From Akkermansiaceae bacterium (lineage in GTDB: Bacteria > Verrucomicrobiota > Verrucomicrobiia > Verrucomicrobiales > Akkermansiaceae): DNA of 64,000 nucleotides. The DNA is taken from positions 186,001-250,000 of the forward strand of contig JACKPZ010000001.1 of the NCBI GenBank assembly GCA_024233135.1, read 5' to 3'. The position numbers and the translations under genes are program-made. The notes beneath the pieces were generated by a model that saw only the letters and a list, made by a program, of their open reading frames with translations, made no database searches and was not told where the DNA came from. Shown one piece after another: positions 1 through 8,144 of the stretch; position 1 is the first letter of the stretch, and the number at the start of each line of letters is the position of its first letter.

Positions 1-420
1 TGCGGCCGCGACGTTTCCCGCAAGCAGGCGGCCGTCCTTGCCGACCGAGGGCTCGGCGACGACAACCAACGAGCACATCTCGTGTTTCGATGCGTTGTCA
101 CCGGTGTCCGCGACGAGCAGGTACGGCCGGCCCTTCCACTCGAACGACGCGAGGTCCTCCCAGTCGCGGTTCCTGGTGTTGCGCAAGGCGACGGAGCCAC
201 GGTCCGCACCATCCTCGCCGACGAGATGGAGCTCGGGACCCGCGCCACTGTCGTTGACGATCCACAAGGCTCCCGGATGACGCAGCGAGGCCGCGATGCC
301 GCTCGCCTCGGTGATCCGTGGCGAGGCGAGTTTCAACGCGGGGCGGACTTCCTCGGCGGGCGCGTTGAAGCGGGTCAACGCGGCGAACAAAGCGATTCCC
401 CGCTGCATGGCAGAGGTCAT
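1..420 (-). CDS. Hypothetical protein, NDSG-type propeller-like N-terminus (3' end beyond window)
   Basis: An open frame starts at an ATG preceded by GGTGAG seven bases away and runs off the left edge, so only the first 140 codons are visible. The visible part contains an ITEASGIAAS segment followed by LWIVNDSG, then a DWEDLASF segment and LLVADTGDN. This spacing is typical of secreted beta-propeller-like proteins annotated only as hypothetical; that family link is from memory. An alternative in-frame ATG lies at 408. The gene begins eight bases after the GH57 stop codon, and its ribosome site overlaps that stop, so the two are probably co-transcribed and translationally coupled. No catalytic residues can be assigned from this fragment. 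Confidence 0.6.
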   Translation of the reverse strand, partial: MTSAMQRGIALFAALTRFNAPAEEVRPALKLASPRITEASGIAASLRHPGALWIVNDSGAGPELHLVGEDGADRGSVALRNTRNRDWEDLASFEWKGRPYLLVADTGDNASKHEMCSLVVVAEPSVGKDGRLLAGNVAAA

Positions 421-428
421 GAAAACGC

Positions 429-1622
429 TCACCGGTTTCCGCGCGGAGCGGCGGACGGGATTTCATCGCGCAGGGCTTCGAGCGCGCACATGTACCGCTC
501 GAAGGCGTCGCGCGGCGTCGGATAGGGAATGAGCGGGGAGTGACTGCTGCTGCCGATCCGCCCCTTGGTGGACATCCAGTGGAAATGATTGCTGGCGAGC
601 ATGCCGGCCCAGTTATGGATCGCAACGGGGTCGCCGCTGGCCAGCGCGTCGCGTTCGAGACTCATCACGGCGGCGATCGCCTCCTGCTGCATCTCGTTGC
701 CCATCCAAGCGGATAGATCATGTTCGCCGTCGGTCCACGACGTCGCTTTTTCGCAGGCGTAGTCGCGGCTGGCGCGGTATAGATCGACGGCCTCGGACGG
801 AGTGACCCACTGCAGGCCGGCCTCGATCACCGCCTCGGGCAGCGCCTGCCAGAATCGAAAGATGCCGGTGCCGGTTTTCTGGTGCTGGCCGATGGCCTCG
901 TATCCCATGAACAAGTTCACCAGATCGCCGGGACAGTGCGCCATCCAGTCGGCGAATTTCGGCGCGGTGAGCGGGTGGTCGATCCACGACGGATCGGAAA
1001 ACCGGAATCCGATGTCGTCCGAAAGCGGGGTGTGTCGCAGCAGCGTCTTGATGCGCGCCGTATGCGGGGCGCGATAGAGGAAATTCGGCGACGCGCCCTT
1101 GAGATTGCTTTCGAGGCCTTCGGCGAGCACACCGTCGAAGCCCATCGTTTCCGCGCGGGCGGCGATCGAGTCGTCGTAGATCAGCTCGCTGTTGCGGAAC
1201 ACGCGCGGGCGGATGTGGAACACGGTCTCCAACACCTCGAGGTGTGCCTCGACCTGGCGCTCGAACTCGCGGTTGGAAATCGCGAAGGCGAGCGAGTGGT
1301 GATACGTCTCCGCGAGCAACTCGACATTTCCCGCCGCCACCAACTCGCGGAACGAATCGAGCACGTCCGGGCGGTAGCGTTCCATCTGTTCGATCGCCGT
1401 GCCGCTGATCGACAGCGCGAAGCTGAAACGGCCGCCATGTTCGTTGATGAGTTCGCGGAACATGCGGTTCACCGGAAGATAACAATTTTCGGCGACGGCG
1501 TTGAGGATCTCGGTGTTCATGCCGACGTCCTCGCGCTCGCGGAACGTTCGTCCCTTCTGAAGCTCGCACGGCAGCAGGCGCTTCGGTTGGTGGACTTGGA
1601 AATAAACGCAAAGATCGGGCAT
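429..1622 (-). CDS. Glycoside hydrolase family 57 protein (alpha-amylase-like)
   Basis: This 397-residue protein opens with YFQVHQP at residues 7-13, the first conserved region of GH57 enzymes, which act on alpha-glucans. Further GH57-like blocks are AETYHHSLAF (about 104-113), FRNSELIYDD (142-151) and GFDGVLAEG (161-169). The length fits the shorter, amylase-like branch of the family. There is no signal peptide, so it probably acts in the cytoplasm on glycogen or maltodextrin. The start was set at the ATG whose product begins with the family N-terminus; the frame is open further upstream but that part has no homologous character and runs into the divergent gene. It is divergent from the M42 peptidase with about 120 bases between. 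The exact substrate cannot be read from the sequence. Confidence 0.88.
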   Translation of the reverse strand: MPDLCVYFQVHQPKRLLPCELQKGRTFREREDVGMNTEILNAVAENCYLPVNRMFRELINEHGGRFSFALSISGTAIEQMERYRPDVLDSFRELVAAGNVELLAETYHHSLAFAISNREFERQVEAHLEVLETVFHIRPRVFRNSELIYDDSIAARAETMGFDGVLAEGLESNLKGASPNFLYRAPHTARIKTLLRHTPLSDDIGFRFSDPSWIDHPLTAPKFADWMAHCPGDLVNLFMGYEAIGQHQKTGTGIFRFWQALPEAVIEAGLQWVTPSEAVDLYRASRDYACEKATSWTDGEHDLSAWMGNEMQQEAIAAVMSLERDALASGDPVAIHNWAGMLASNHFHWMSTKGRIGSSSHSPLIPYPTPRDAFERYMCALEALRDEIPSAAPRGNR

Positions 1623-1743
1623 GGGTTTGGGTGCGATCAGGACGGAAAAGCGGACGGGCGGGTTTGAAGCATGGGCCGGGCCAACCTGCGCCGGGCGGAA
1701 CTTGGCGCTTGGATGCGGCAGGGATCCGCGCCAGCTTCCGCGC

Positions 1744-2823
1744 ATGCGAGAGGAAGCCGTGTCATTGCTGCGGGAACTGACGGAAGCCCATTCGGTCCCC
1801 GGACATGAAGATGAAGTACGTGCCGTATTCGTCAACGAGCTAAAAGACTGCGGCGAGATTTCCACCGACAAACTCGGCTCGGTGTTTTGCGAGATCCATG
1901 GCGAGGGACCGCGGGTGATGGTCGCCGGCCACATGGACGAAGTCGGTTTCCTGGTGCAGAACATCACCACCGATGGGTTCCTCCAGTTCGTCAACCTCGG
2001 CGGCTGGTGGGGCCACAACCTGCTCTCGCAACGGGTCGAGATCCTCACCCGCTCCGGCACCAAGGTGCTCGGCGTGGTCTGCTCGCGACCACCCCATTTC
2101 CTTGGTGAATCCCAGCGCCAGCAGGTGCTTCCGATCGACCAGATGTTCATCGACGTCGGTGCGGAGTGCTACGGGCAGGCGACCGAGGAGTTCGGCATCG
2201 CGTTGGGCGATCCGATCGCGCCGGTGAGCGGATTCAGCCCGATGGCCCACCCGGACTATTTCCTCGCCAAGGCCTTCGACAACCGCGTCGGCATGGCCGG
2301 CGTCATCCAGGCCGGCCGCATGCTGGCCAAGGACCCGGGTCCGAATTCGCTCGTCCTCTGCGGCACCGTGCAGGAGGAGGTGGGCCTGCGCGGCGCGAAA
2401 ACCGCGGCCTATTTCGCCAAACCGGATGTCGCCCTCGTGCTCGAAGGCCCGCCCGCCGACGACACGCCGGGTTTCAACCGTTCCGACAGCCAGGGACGTC
2501 TCGGCGGCGGCGTGCAGATCCGCGTGTTCGATCCCACCGCCATCACCAACCCGCGGCTCGCACGCTTCGTCACCGACACCGCACGCTCCGAGGGCATCGC
2601 GCACCAGGTCACCGTCCGCCGTGGCGGCGGCACCGATGCCGGATCGTTCCACCTCGCCAACGACGGCATCCCGTGCGTCGTGCTCGGCACGCCCGCCCGC
2701 TACATCCACTCGCACAACGCGATCATCGACATCAACGACCAGATCGCGCTCGTCCAGCTCGTCACCGCCCTCGTCCGCCGGCTCGATCATGCGTCGGTCG
2801 ATGGTTTCACCCGTTGCGTGTGA
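1744..2823 (+). CDS. M42 family metallopeptidase (glutamyl/tetrahedral aminopeptidase type)
   Basis: A 359-residue cytoplasmic di-metal aminopeptidase of family M42. The metal and catalytic motifs are in order: GHMDEVGF (H63, catalytic D65), AFDNRVG (bridging D179), QEEVGLRG (catalytic E211 and metal E212), VLEGPPADD (residues 232-240) and IHSHNA (H324 region). Such enzymes form large tetrahedral complexes that trim oligopeptides left by the proteasome or other proteases; that is family knowledge. The start was placed at MREEAVSLL because the longer upstream frame is unlike the family. No strong ribosome site precedes it. It is a single transcription unit followed by an unrelated exported protein. 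Confidence 0.9.
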   Translation: MREEAVSLLRELTEAHSVPGHEDEVRAVFVNELKDCGEISTDKLGSVFCEIHGEGPRVMVAGHMDEVGFLVQNITTDGFLQFVNLGGWWGHNLLSQRVEILTRSGTKVLGVVCSRPPHFLGESQRQQVLPIDQMFIDVGAECYGQATEEFGIALGDPIAPVSGFSPMAHPDYFLAKAFDNRVGMAGVIQAGRMLAKDPGPNSLVLCGTVQEEVGLRGAKTAAYFAKPDVALVLEGPPADDTPGFNRSDSQGRLGGGVQIRVFDPTAITNPRLARFVTDTARSEGIAHQVTVRRGGGTDAGSFHLANDGIPCVVLGTPARYIHSHNAIIDINDQIALVQLVTALVRRLDHASVDGFTRCV

Positions 2824-2891
2824 GCGGCTCGACGACCCGCGACTCCGGTTTTTCACTGGCGACCCGCCCCGCTTGGCGTTAGGAAGGTCGC

Positions 2892-3713
2892 ATGCGTTGT
2901 TTCCTCCCCCTTGTTTCCTGCTGTGCGGCGCTGTGGTTCGCCGCTTCGCCCGCGGTGAAGGCCTCCCTGCCCGCCCTTGATGAGCAGCCGTGGATCGGCC
3001 ATTTCATCGGCTACGAGGACCGGAAGTTCCGCTTCGGACTCACCATGCAGGGCAAGGGCGTCATCCAGCCGATGAAGAACCGCACGACTCCGGTTTTCGA
3101 AAAAGTCTGCCCGAAGGTGCTGATCTCCGTCGAGGAACTCGTCCCCGGACGCGACCCGGTCTTGAAACGGATCCAGCCGGACACTCTCGAGACGTCCGAT
3201 GAAGCCACCAATGAACCGGAATCCGTGAGCTTCCGCGGCAAGGTCACGGGGGACGCGGCGTTCGAAGTGACCATCGAAAACAAACGCGGTGACTTCGCCA
3301 TCGGCGGCCGGGTGACGGATCCCGGCAAACTCAAGAATCCACTTCGTTTTACGGTCCAGGTCGATTTCTCGGACATTTATCCCAACAACGAGAAAAACAA
3401 GGCCTTCGAAAAGAAGATCGAGAAAGACCGGGTCTCGATCAAACGCTTCGACGGCAAGCGGCTGAAATTCGACGGTTCGGACAAGGTGGATGCGAAATCC
3501 GAAGAGGTGAACGGCACCGGGATCGAATCCCTCGAAGCGGAATTCAGCCCTTTCGCGGGAACGTCGTTTGCATTCTCGACCACCGGCAGTTCCCTGATGA
3601 AACTCTCGAACAAGGGCGAGGCACCGCTCTACGAGGGCTTCACCATCCATTGGATCCCCGACGCCACCCAGGACACCGACGGCAAGGCGCGCCTCCATTT
3701 CACCGTGAAGTGA
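2892..3713 (+). CDS. Exported protein of unknown function
   Basis: A 273-residue protein with a clear N-terminal signal peptide: a short basic start, a hydrophobic run of about 18 residues and a small-residue cleavage region near AVKA. A GGAAGG ribosome site lies about seven bases before the ATG. The mature part is rich in beta-strand-like alternation and Lys/Asp and has no motif I recognise. It starts with a segment resembling proteins that report an effect on an 'energy' or 'state' of the surface, but I cannot name a family. It sits just before the recA promoter and has no obvious functional partner. Confidence 0.7.
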   Translation: MRCFLPLVSCCAALWFAASPAVKASLPALDEQPWIGHFIGYEDRKFRFGLTMQGKGVIQPMKNRTTPVFEKVCPKVLISVEELVPGRDPVLKRIQPDTLETSDEATNEPESVSFRGKVTGDAAFEVTIENKRGDFAIGGRVTDPGKLKNPLRFTVQVDFSDIYPNNEKNKAFEKKIEKDRVSIKRFDGKRLKFDGSDKVDAKSEEVNGTGIESLEAEFSPFAGTSFAFSTTGSSLMKLSNKGEAPLYEGFTIHWIPDATQDTDGKARLHFTVK

Positions 3714-3796
3714 GGCTCCGGGAAACGCTCCCGTGATCCGACAACCAAGATCCCAGGGACAACTTTGCCCTGATTTTCAGGCAATTGTCTCTTTTT

Positions 3797-3810
3797 TGTT
3801 CGCGCGAACA
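3797..3810. promoter_or_regulatory. SOS box (LexA operator) upstream of recA
   Basis: The sequence is the perfect palindrome TGTTCGCGCGAACA, matching TGTTC-N4-GAACA, the LexA motif described for Verrucomicrobia (recalled from published comparative work). It lies 61 bases upstream of the recA start, in the only intergenic space in front of that gene, and is preceded by a T-rich stretch. The position and perfect symmetry argue for repression of recA by LexA. No lexA gene is present in the window. Confidence 0.85.
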
Positions 3811-3871
3811 TCTTTTTCTTGCCATCCGAACACGTCTCGTCCATACCACCGGCAACACCGCACACACGCCC

Positions 3872-4915
3872 ATGGCCGCAAAAGCTACCCCAGAAGAATC
3901 CGCCTCCGCCAAACTCCAGGACGCCCGCAAGCGCAACCTCGACCTCGCCATCTCCCAGATCCAGAAGGAGTTCGGGGAAACCGCCATCATGCGCATGGGC
4001 GACGAGCATCGCGTCGATGTCGACGTCATCCCGACCGGCAACCTGCTCATCGACCGTGCGCTCGGAGTCGGCGGATTCCCCCGCGGACGGATCATCGAGG
4101 TGTTCGGCCCGGAAAGCTCCGGCAAGACGACCCTCACGCTCACCGCCATCGCCCAGGCCCAGAAGAAAGGCGGACTGGCCGCCTTCATCGACGTCGAGCA
4201 TGCTCTCGATCCTCAATACGCCCGCAAGCTCGGCGTGAACCTCGACGACCTGCTCGTTTCCCAGCCGAACTCCGGCGAGGAAGCGCTCCAGATCTGCGAG
4301 GCGCTCGTCCGCTCCAACGCCATCGACGTGATCGTGGTCGACTCGGTCGCCGCGCTTGTCACCAAGCAGGAACTCGACGGCGAGATCGGCGATTCCACCG
4401 TCGGCGCGCAGGCCCGCCTGATGAGCGCCGCGATGCGGAAGCTCACCGCGCTGATTTCCAAGGCGCGCACCGTGTGCATTTTCACCAACCAAATCCGCGA
4501 GAAGATCGGCGTCATGTTCGGCAACCCGGAGACCACCCCCGGCGGCCGCGCGCTCAAGTTCTTCGCCTCGGTGCGGGTGGACATCCGCCGCATCGGCCAG
4601 ATCAAGGCCACCGACGGCACCGTCACCGGCAACCGGACGAAGCTCAAGATCGTGAAGAACAAGGTGGCGCCACCGTTCACGGAGGCCGAGTTCGACATCA
4701 TGTACAACGAGGGGATTTCCTCGACCGGCTCGTTGCTCGACCTCGCGCTTGAAATGGAGGTGATCCAGAAACGCGGCTCGTGGTTCTCCTACAACGGCAG
4801 CCAGCTCGCCCAAGGGCGGGATGCCGCCAAGGAAATCCTGAAGGGTGACGACGCGCTCTATCAGGAAATCGAGACCAAGGTGCTCGAAGGGCTGGAAGCG
4901 AAGCGCAAGCGCTGA
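3872..4915 (+). CDS. recA: Recombinase RecA
   Basis: A 347-residue RecA, the strand-exchange ATPase that also triggers LexA self-cleavage. It has the Walker A motif GPESSGKT at residues 79-86, Walker B IDVIVVDSVA at 151-160 and the L2-region signature FTNQIREKIGVMFGNPE. The C-terminal tail is short and ends in a basic EAKRKR run. The start is the ATG giving MAAKATPEE; the open frame extends 29 codons further upstream but would run through the SOS box region. A strong stem-loop terminator follows, so recA appears monocistronic and SOS-regulated. Confidence 0.98.
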   Translation: MAAKATPEESASAKLQDARKRNLDLAISQIQKEFGETAIMRMGDEHRVDVDVIPTGNLLIDRALGVGGFPRGRIIEVFGPESSGKTTLTLTAIAQAQKKGGLAAFIDVEHALDPQYARKLGVNLDDLLVSQPNSGEEALQICEALVRSNAIDVIVVDSVAALVTKQELDGEIGDSTVGAQARLMSAAMRKLTALISKARTVCIFTNQIREKIGVMFGNPETTPGGRALKFFASVRVDIRRIGQIKATDGTVTGNRTKLKIVKNKVAPPFTEAEFDIMYNEGISSTGSLLDLALEMEVIQKRGSWFSYNGSQLAQGRDAAKEILKGDDALYQEIETKVLEGLEAKRKR

Positions 4916-4968
4916 GGACGCTCCACCCTCCCCATTTTCGCAACCCGGTTGTGTCTTGCCGGAAGTTC

Positions 4969-5005
4969 GCCGGATCCGCTCTCCGCGGGTCCGGCGTTTT
5001 CGTTT
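4969..5005. terminator. Rho-independent terminator of recA
   Basis: An 11-bp stem, GCCGGATCCGC pairing with GCGGGTCCGGC (one T-G pair), with a short TCTCC loop, is followed by GTTTTCGTTT. It lies 53 bases after the recA stop and directly before the convergent gene, so it may also stop transcription from the other side. Confidence 0.8.
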
Positions 5006-5009
5006 CCAC

Positions 5010-6203
5010 TCAGCCGCCCGGCGCGGGCACCAGCGGCAGGCAGAGATTGAAGGGCAGATTGCGCAGCGGCACGACCTTGCCGTCCGCCCTCGGTTTCTGG
5101 TTACCGTTGGCGAAGGGGTTCAACTCGCTGGCGGCCATGAAAAGATGGCTCGGCTTGCCGCTTGCGTCGCGCAGCACGAAGGGCCGCTCGGTGGCGTCGA
5201 GCTTGGTCACGATGCCGTCGTCCCAACGGATTTCCCGCGGCGTGATGCTGGCGTTTTCCGGCACCTGCCAGTCGATCTTGCCATCGGCGTCGAGTTTCCC
5301 GCGGACGTAGGAAATGCCGGTTTGCCCGCCGAGTTTCCCGTGCCAATCCTTCACGGCGCAGAAGATCCAGCCGCCCTGCACCCACACGCAGGGGTCCTCG
5401 GCCGGGACGCTGGCGGGAAACAACAACGAGTCCTGCGCCACGAAGGGTCCCTCCGGCCGGTCGGCCAGCGCCCAACCGTGGAGCATCGGCCCGAAGTTGC
5501 CGCGTCGGGCGGCCTCGCCGCTGCCTTCGTTGGCGCGACCTTTCAACACCATCAGATAGCGGCCGTCGGGAAGCTGGCAGACTCCGGGGTTTGTCACGTA
5601 TCGGCGCAACGGACCGGCCGGCGGCGCGATCACCGGTTTGTCATGGCGCTTCCACGGACCCGCGGGCGAATCGGCCGAAGCCACGCCGACTCGCTGGGTG
5701 ACGACACGGTCGAGCCAGTCGCTGGCCGTTTCGTCGTCGTCGCGGTTGGCGATGAAGTAGAGATAGTAGCGGAGTTTCCCGGTGTCCGGATCCTTCATCC
5801 GCGTGATGCAAGGATTGTGGGCGTTGTGAGCGTCCCAGCGTTCCTGCTGCGGCTCGCCGAAACCCTTGAGCACCGTTTCCTGGTGAACATAGGGCCCCTC
5901 GGGTTTGTCGGCCACCGCCCGGGCGATTTCCGACACATAGAGCCAGCCGAACATCCCGCGCGGGTTGTCCCGCGGCCAGCGTGCGTAGAAGAGATGATAT
6001 TTCCCGTCTTCGCCGAGGATGCAGCTCCCGCCCCATTGAAACCAATCAGGATCCGCGAACACGAAGGGCCGGGCCTCTTTGTCGAGGAGTGACTGGCGGC
6101 TCGCGGCGGGCAGCTTGCCCGCATGCCCCGGGGATGGGACATCGGCGCGACAAACCGCGGCGAACACGCACGCGGCGACCATCGGGATGCAGGCAGCCTT
6201 CAT
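5010..6203 (-). CDS. Secreted glycoside-hydrolase-like protein (five-bladed beta-propeller, GH43/GH117 type)
   Basis: A 397-residue protein with a signal peptide (MKAACIP then a hydrophobic run ending near VCRA). The mature part has propeller-like blocks: RPFVFADPDWFQWGGS, KYHLFYARWPRD, PYVHQETVLKG, NPCITRMKDPDTGKLRYY, PGVCQLPDGRYLM and AEDPCVWVQGG, with conserved Asp/Glu residues spaced as in clan GH-F enzymes. I infer an exo-acting glycosidase on complex polysaccharide; the substrate is not readable. Its ATG overlaps the stop of the upstream DUF1080 gene as TGATG, so the two are translationally coupled. An in-frame GTG immediately upstream is a weaker start. Confidence 0.7.
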   Translation of the reverse strand: MKAACIPMVAACVFAAVCRADVPSPGHAGKLPAASRQSLLDKEARPFVFADPDWFQWGGSCILGEDGKYHLFYARWPRDNPRGMFGWLYVSEIARAVADKPEGPYVHQETVLKGFGEPQQERWDAHNAHNPCITRMKDPDTGKLRYYLYFIANRDDDETASDWLDRVVTQRVGVASADSPAGPWKRHDKPVIAPPAGPLRRYVTNPGVCQLPDGRYLMVLKGRANEGSGEAARRGNFGPMLHGWALADRPEGPFVAQDSLLFPASVPAEDPCVWVQGGWIFCAVKDWHGKLGGQTGISYVRGKLDADGKIDWQVPENASITPREIRWDDGIVTKLDATERPFVLRDASGKPSHLFMAASELNPFANGNQKPRADGKVVPLRNLPFNLCLPLVPAPGG

Positions 6204-6985
6204 CACTCGACGTCACGTTTGCCCAGCGGCCGGATCCAGATGTTGCGGTATTCCATCGGATCGCCATGGAACTGCAGCCCAATCGGGCCGGTTTCCGGAT
6301 GCTTTTTGGGATAGCGCGCCAGCCTGCGCCAAACCGTCGGGCCCAGATAGGACTCGCCGTGCTGCACCACGACTCCGTTGTGGATCACGGTAACCTTTGC
6401 GGGTTTCACCACGTTCTCACCGTCGTAGACCGGCGGCTCGAAGGCGATGTCGTAGCTTTGCCACTCGCCCTGCGGGGTGGTCGCGTTGGCCAGCGGAGGA
6501 TACTGCCCATACATCGCGCCGGCCGAGCCGTCCGCGTACGTCGCATTGTTGTGGTTCTGAAGAACCTGAACCTCGTACAGATCCATCAGGAACACCCCGC
6601 TGTTGCCACCCTTCTGGCCATCGACCGGACGCCCCGCAGGCAGCCGCCATTCGAAATGGAGCTGCACCGCTCCGAACTTCTCCTTCGTCTGGATGTTTTT
6701 CCCGTGGGCCACCAGCACGCCGTCCTTGATCTGGAACGCGGGCGGTCCGCCGTTCGTCGTCCACGCGTCGAGCGAAGTGCCGTCAAACAAGACCTTGGCA
6801 TCCGACGGCGGTTTCACCAGCACCGGACCGGCCGGATCGACCTTCCTCGGCTGCGGGCGCGAGCCGTCGTGCACCCGGTATGGCACATCCGGAAGCTTTG
6901 GCGTTCCGGGCTCGCCTTTCACCTCGCCACGGGCCGCGCCACAAGAGAGGCCGGCCGCCATCATCAGCAGAATCCTTGCATTCAT
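6203..6985 (-). CDS. DUF1080 (3-keto-disaccharide hydrolase-like) secreted protein
   Basis: A 260-residue exported protein. After a signal peptide (MNARILLMMAAGLSCGAARG) it carries the DUF1080 concanavalin-like jelly-roll fold, with typical segments VLFDGTSLDAW, HFEWRLPAG, GNSGVFLMDLYEVQVL, GEWQSYDIAFEPP, VTVIHNGVVV and PIGLQFHGDPMEYRNIWIRP. Characterised relatives cleave 3-keto-glycosides; this is family knowledge and the activity here is inferred. It is the first gene of a two-gene unit with the propeller glycosidase, suggesting joint sugar breakdown outside the cytoplasm. The start was set at the ATG that begins the signal peptide; a longer frame has no homologous character. Confidence 0.82.
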   Translation of the reverse strand: MNARILLMMAAGLSCGAARGEVKGEPGTPKLPDVPYRVHDGSRPQPRKVDPAGPVLVKPPSDAKVLFDGTSLDAWTTNGGPPAFQIKDGVLVAHGKNIQTKEKFGAVQLHFEWRLPAGRPVDGQKGGNSGVFLMDLYEVQVLQNHNNATYADGSAGAMYGQYPPLANATTPQGEWQSYDIAFEPPVYDGENVVKPAKVTVIHNGVVVQHGESYLGPTVWRRLARYPKKHPETGPIGLQFHGDPMEYRNIWIRPLGKRDVE

Positions 6986-7130
6986 CGGGACTACCAAACG
7001 CCAGAATCCCGGGCATCTTGCAAGCCCCGGGGCGTCGACTCGGGAAATCCGGCGCCGACACCGCCCGCGGAGGCACATACGGGGTTGCGGGACACCCGGG
7101 ATTGTGGATTCTTGGGGTCAGCCCGACGCC

Positions 7131-8138
7131 ATGCCCGCCAGCACCGCCAATCCAACTCCCGGCGAACTGTTTCCCTTCGAACTCGTCCGCCCCGACCTCG
7201 AACGAGTGGAAATCTCGATCCGCGAACAGGTCCGAGCCTTCGATCCCGCCATCGAGCCCTACGTCGCCTACGTCTGCAACACGTCCGGCAAGCGGATCCG
7301 CCCGGCGCTGGCCATCCTCGTCGGCGGAGCGGCCGGCGGCACCACCGGCGATCATGTGAAACTCGGCGTCCTGCTCGAGCTCATCCACATGGCCACCCTG
7401 GTGCACGACGACATCATCGACGGCGCCAACACCCGCCGCATGGTCGCCACCGCCAACGCCAAGTGGGGCAACAGCCTCTCCGTGCTGCTCGGCGACGCGC
7501 TTTTCTCGCACGCCCTCACCCTGGCCACCGACTTCGACAGCATCGAGATCTGCCGCAAGGTCGGCCGCGCCGCCACCGAGGTCTGCCAGGGCGAGATCAT
7601 CCAGACGCAGCGCCGTTTCGACCTCACGCTCACCAAGGCGGACTACTTCAAGGTCATCGCCATGAAAACCGGCGCGCTCTTCGCCGCCGCCACCGGACTG
7701 TCCGCCAAGCTCTCCGGCATGGATGCCGATGCCGAGGATCGGCTCCACGCCTACGGCATGAAACTCGGCACCGCCTATCAGATCTACGACGACTGCCTCG
7801 ACCTCGTCGGCTCCGAGGAAGTTGTCGGAAAGACGCTGCGCACCGACCTCGTGAAGGGCAAGCTCACCCTGCCGATCCTCAACCTGCTCGAAAGCGCCTC
7901 CGAGGCCCAGCGCCTCAAGCTCAACAAGCGCATCCTCGCCCAGGAACCGCTCGACCTGCCCGTCCTGCTCGGCATCGCCGAATACGCCGGTGCCATCGAA
8001 AGCGCTGTGGACACCGCGCTCGCCATGCTCGCCGAGTGCCGCGACGACCTCGCCCCGCTGCCCGACGGACCGCACCGCGACGCCCTCGTCCAGATCACCC
8101 GTTTCCTCGGCGGGCTTCTGGAGAAGTGCCGGCGGTGA
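7131..8138 (+). CDS. Polyprenyl diphosphate synthase (trans-isoprenyl chain elongation)
   Basis: A 335-residue all-helical isoprenyl synthase that condenses isopentenyl diphosphate with allylic diphosphates. The first aspartate-rich motif DDIID is at 93-97 and the second, DDCLD, at 220-224; GKRIRPAL (53-60) binds the homoallylic substrate. Overall similarity to the octaprenyl/heptaprenyl synthase type suggests a long-chain product for a quinone side chain, but chain length cannot be fixed from the sequence. The start is the ATG before PASTANPTP; the upstream open frame is antisense to the DUF1080 gene and is not coding. It converges with the next gene with only six bases between. Confidence 0.93.
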   Translation: MPASTANPTPGELFPFELVRPDLERVEISIREQVRAFDPAIEPYVAYVCNTSGKRIRPALAILVGGAAGGTTGDHVKLGVLLELIHMATLVHDDIIDGANTRRMVATANAKWGNSLSVLLGDALFSHALTLATDFDSIEICRKVGRAATEVCQGEIIQTQRRFDLTLTKADYFKVIAMKTGALFAAATGLSAKLSGMDADAEDRLHAYGMKLGTAYQIYDDCLDLVGSEEVVGKTLRTDLVKGKLTLPILNLLESASEAQRLKLNKRILAQEPLDLPVLLGIAEYAGAIESAVDTALAMLAECRDDLAPLPDGPHRDALVQITRFLGGLLEKCRR

Positions 8139-8144
8139 AGTAAT

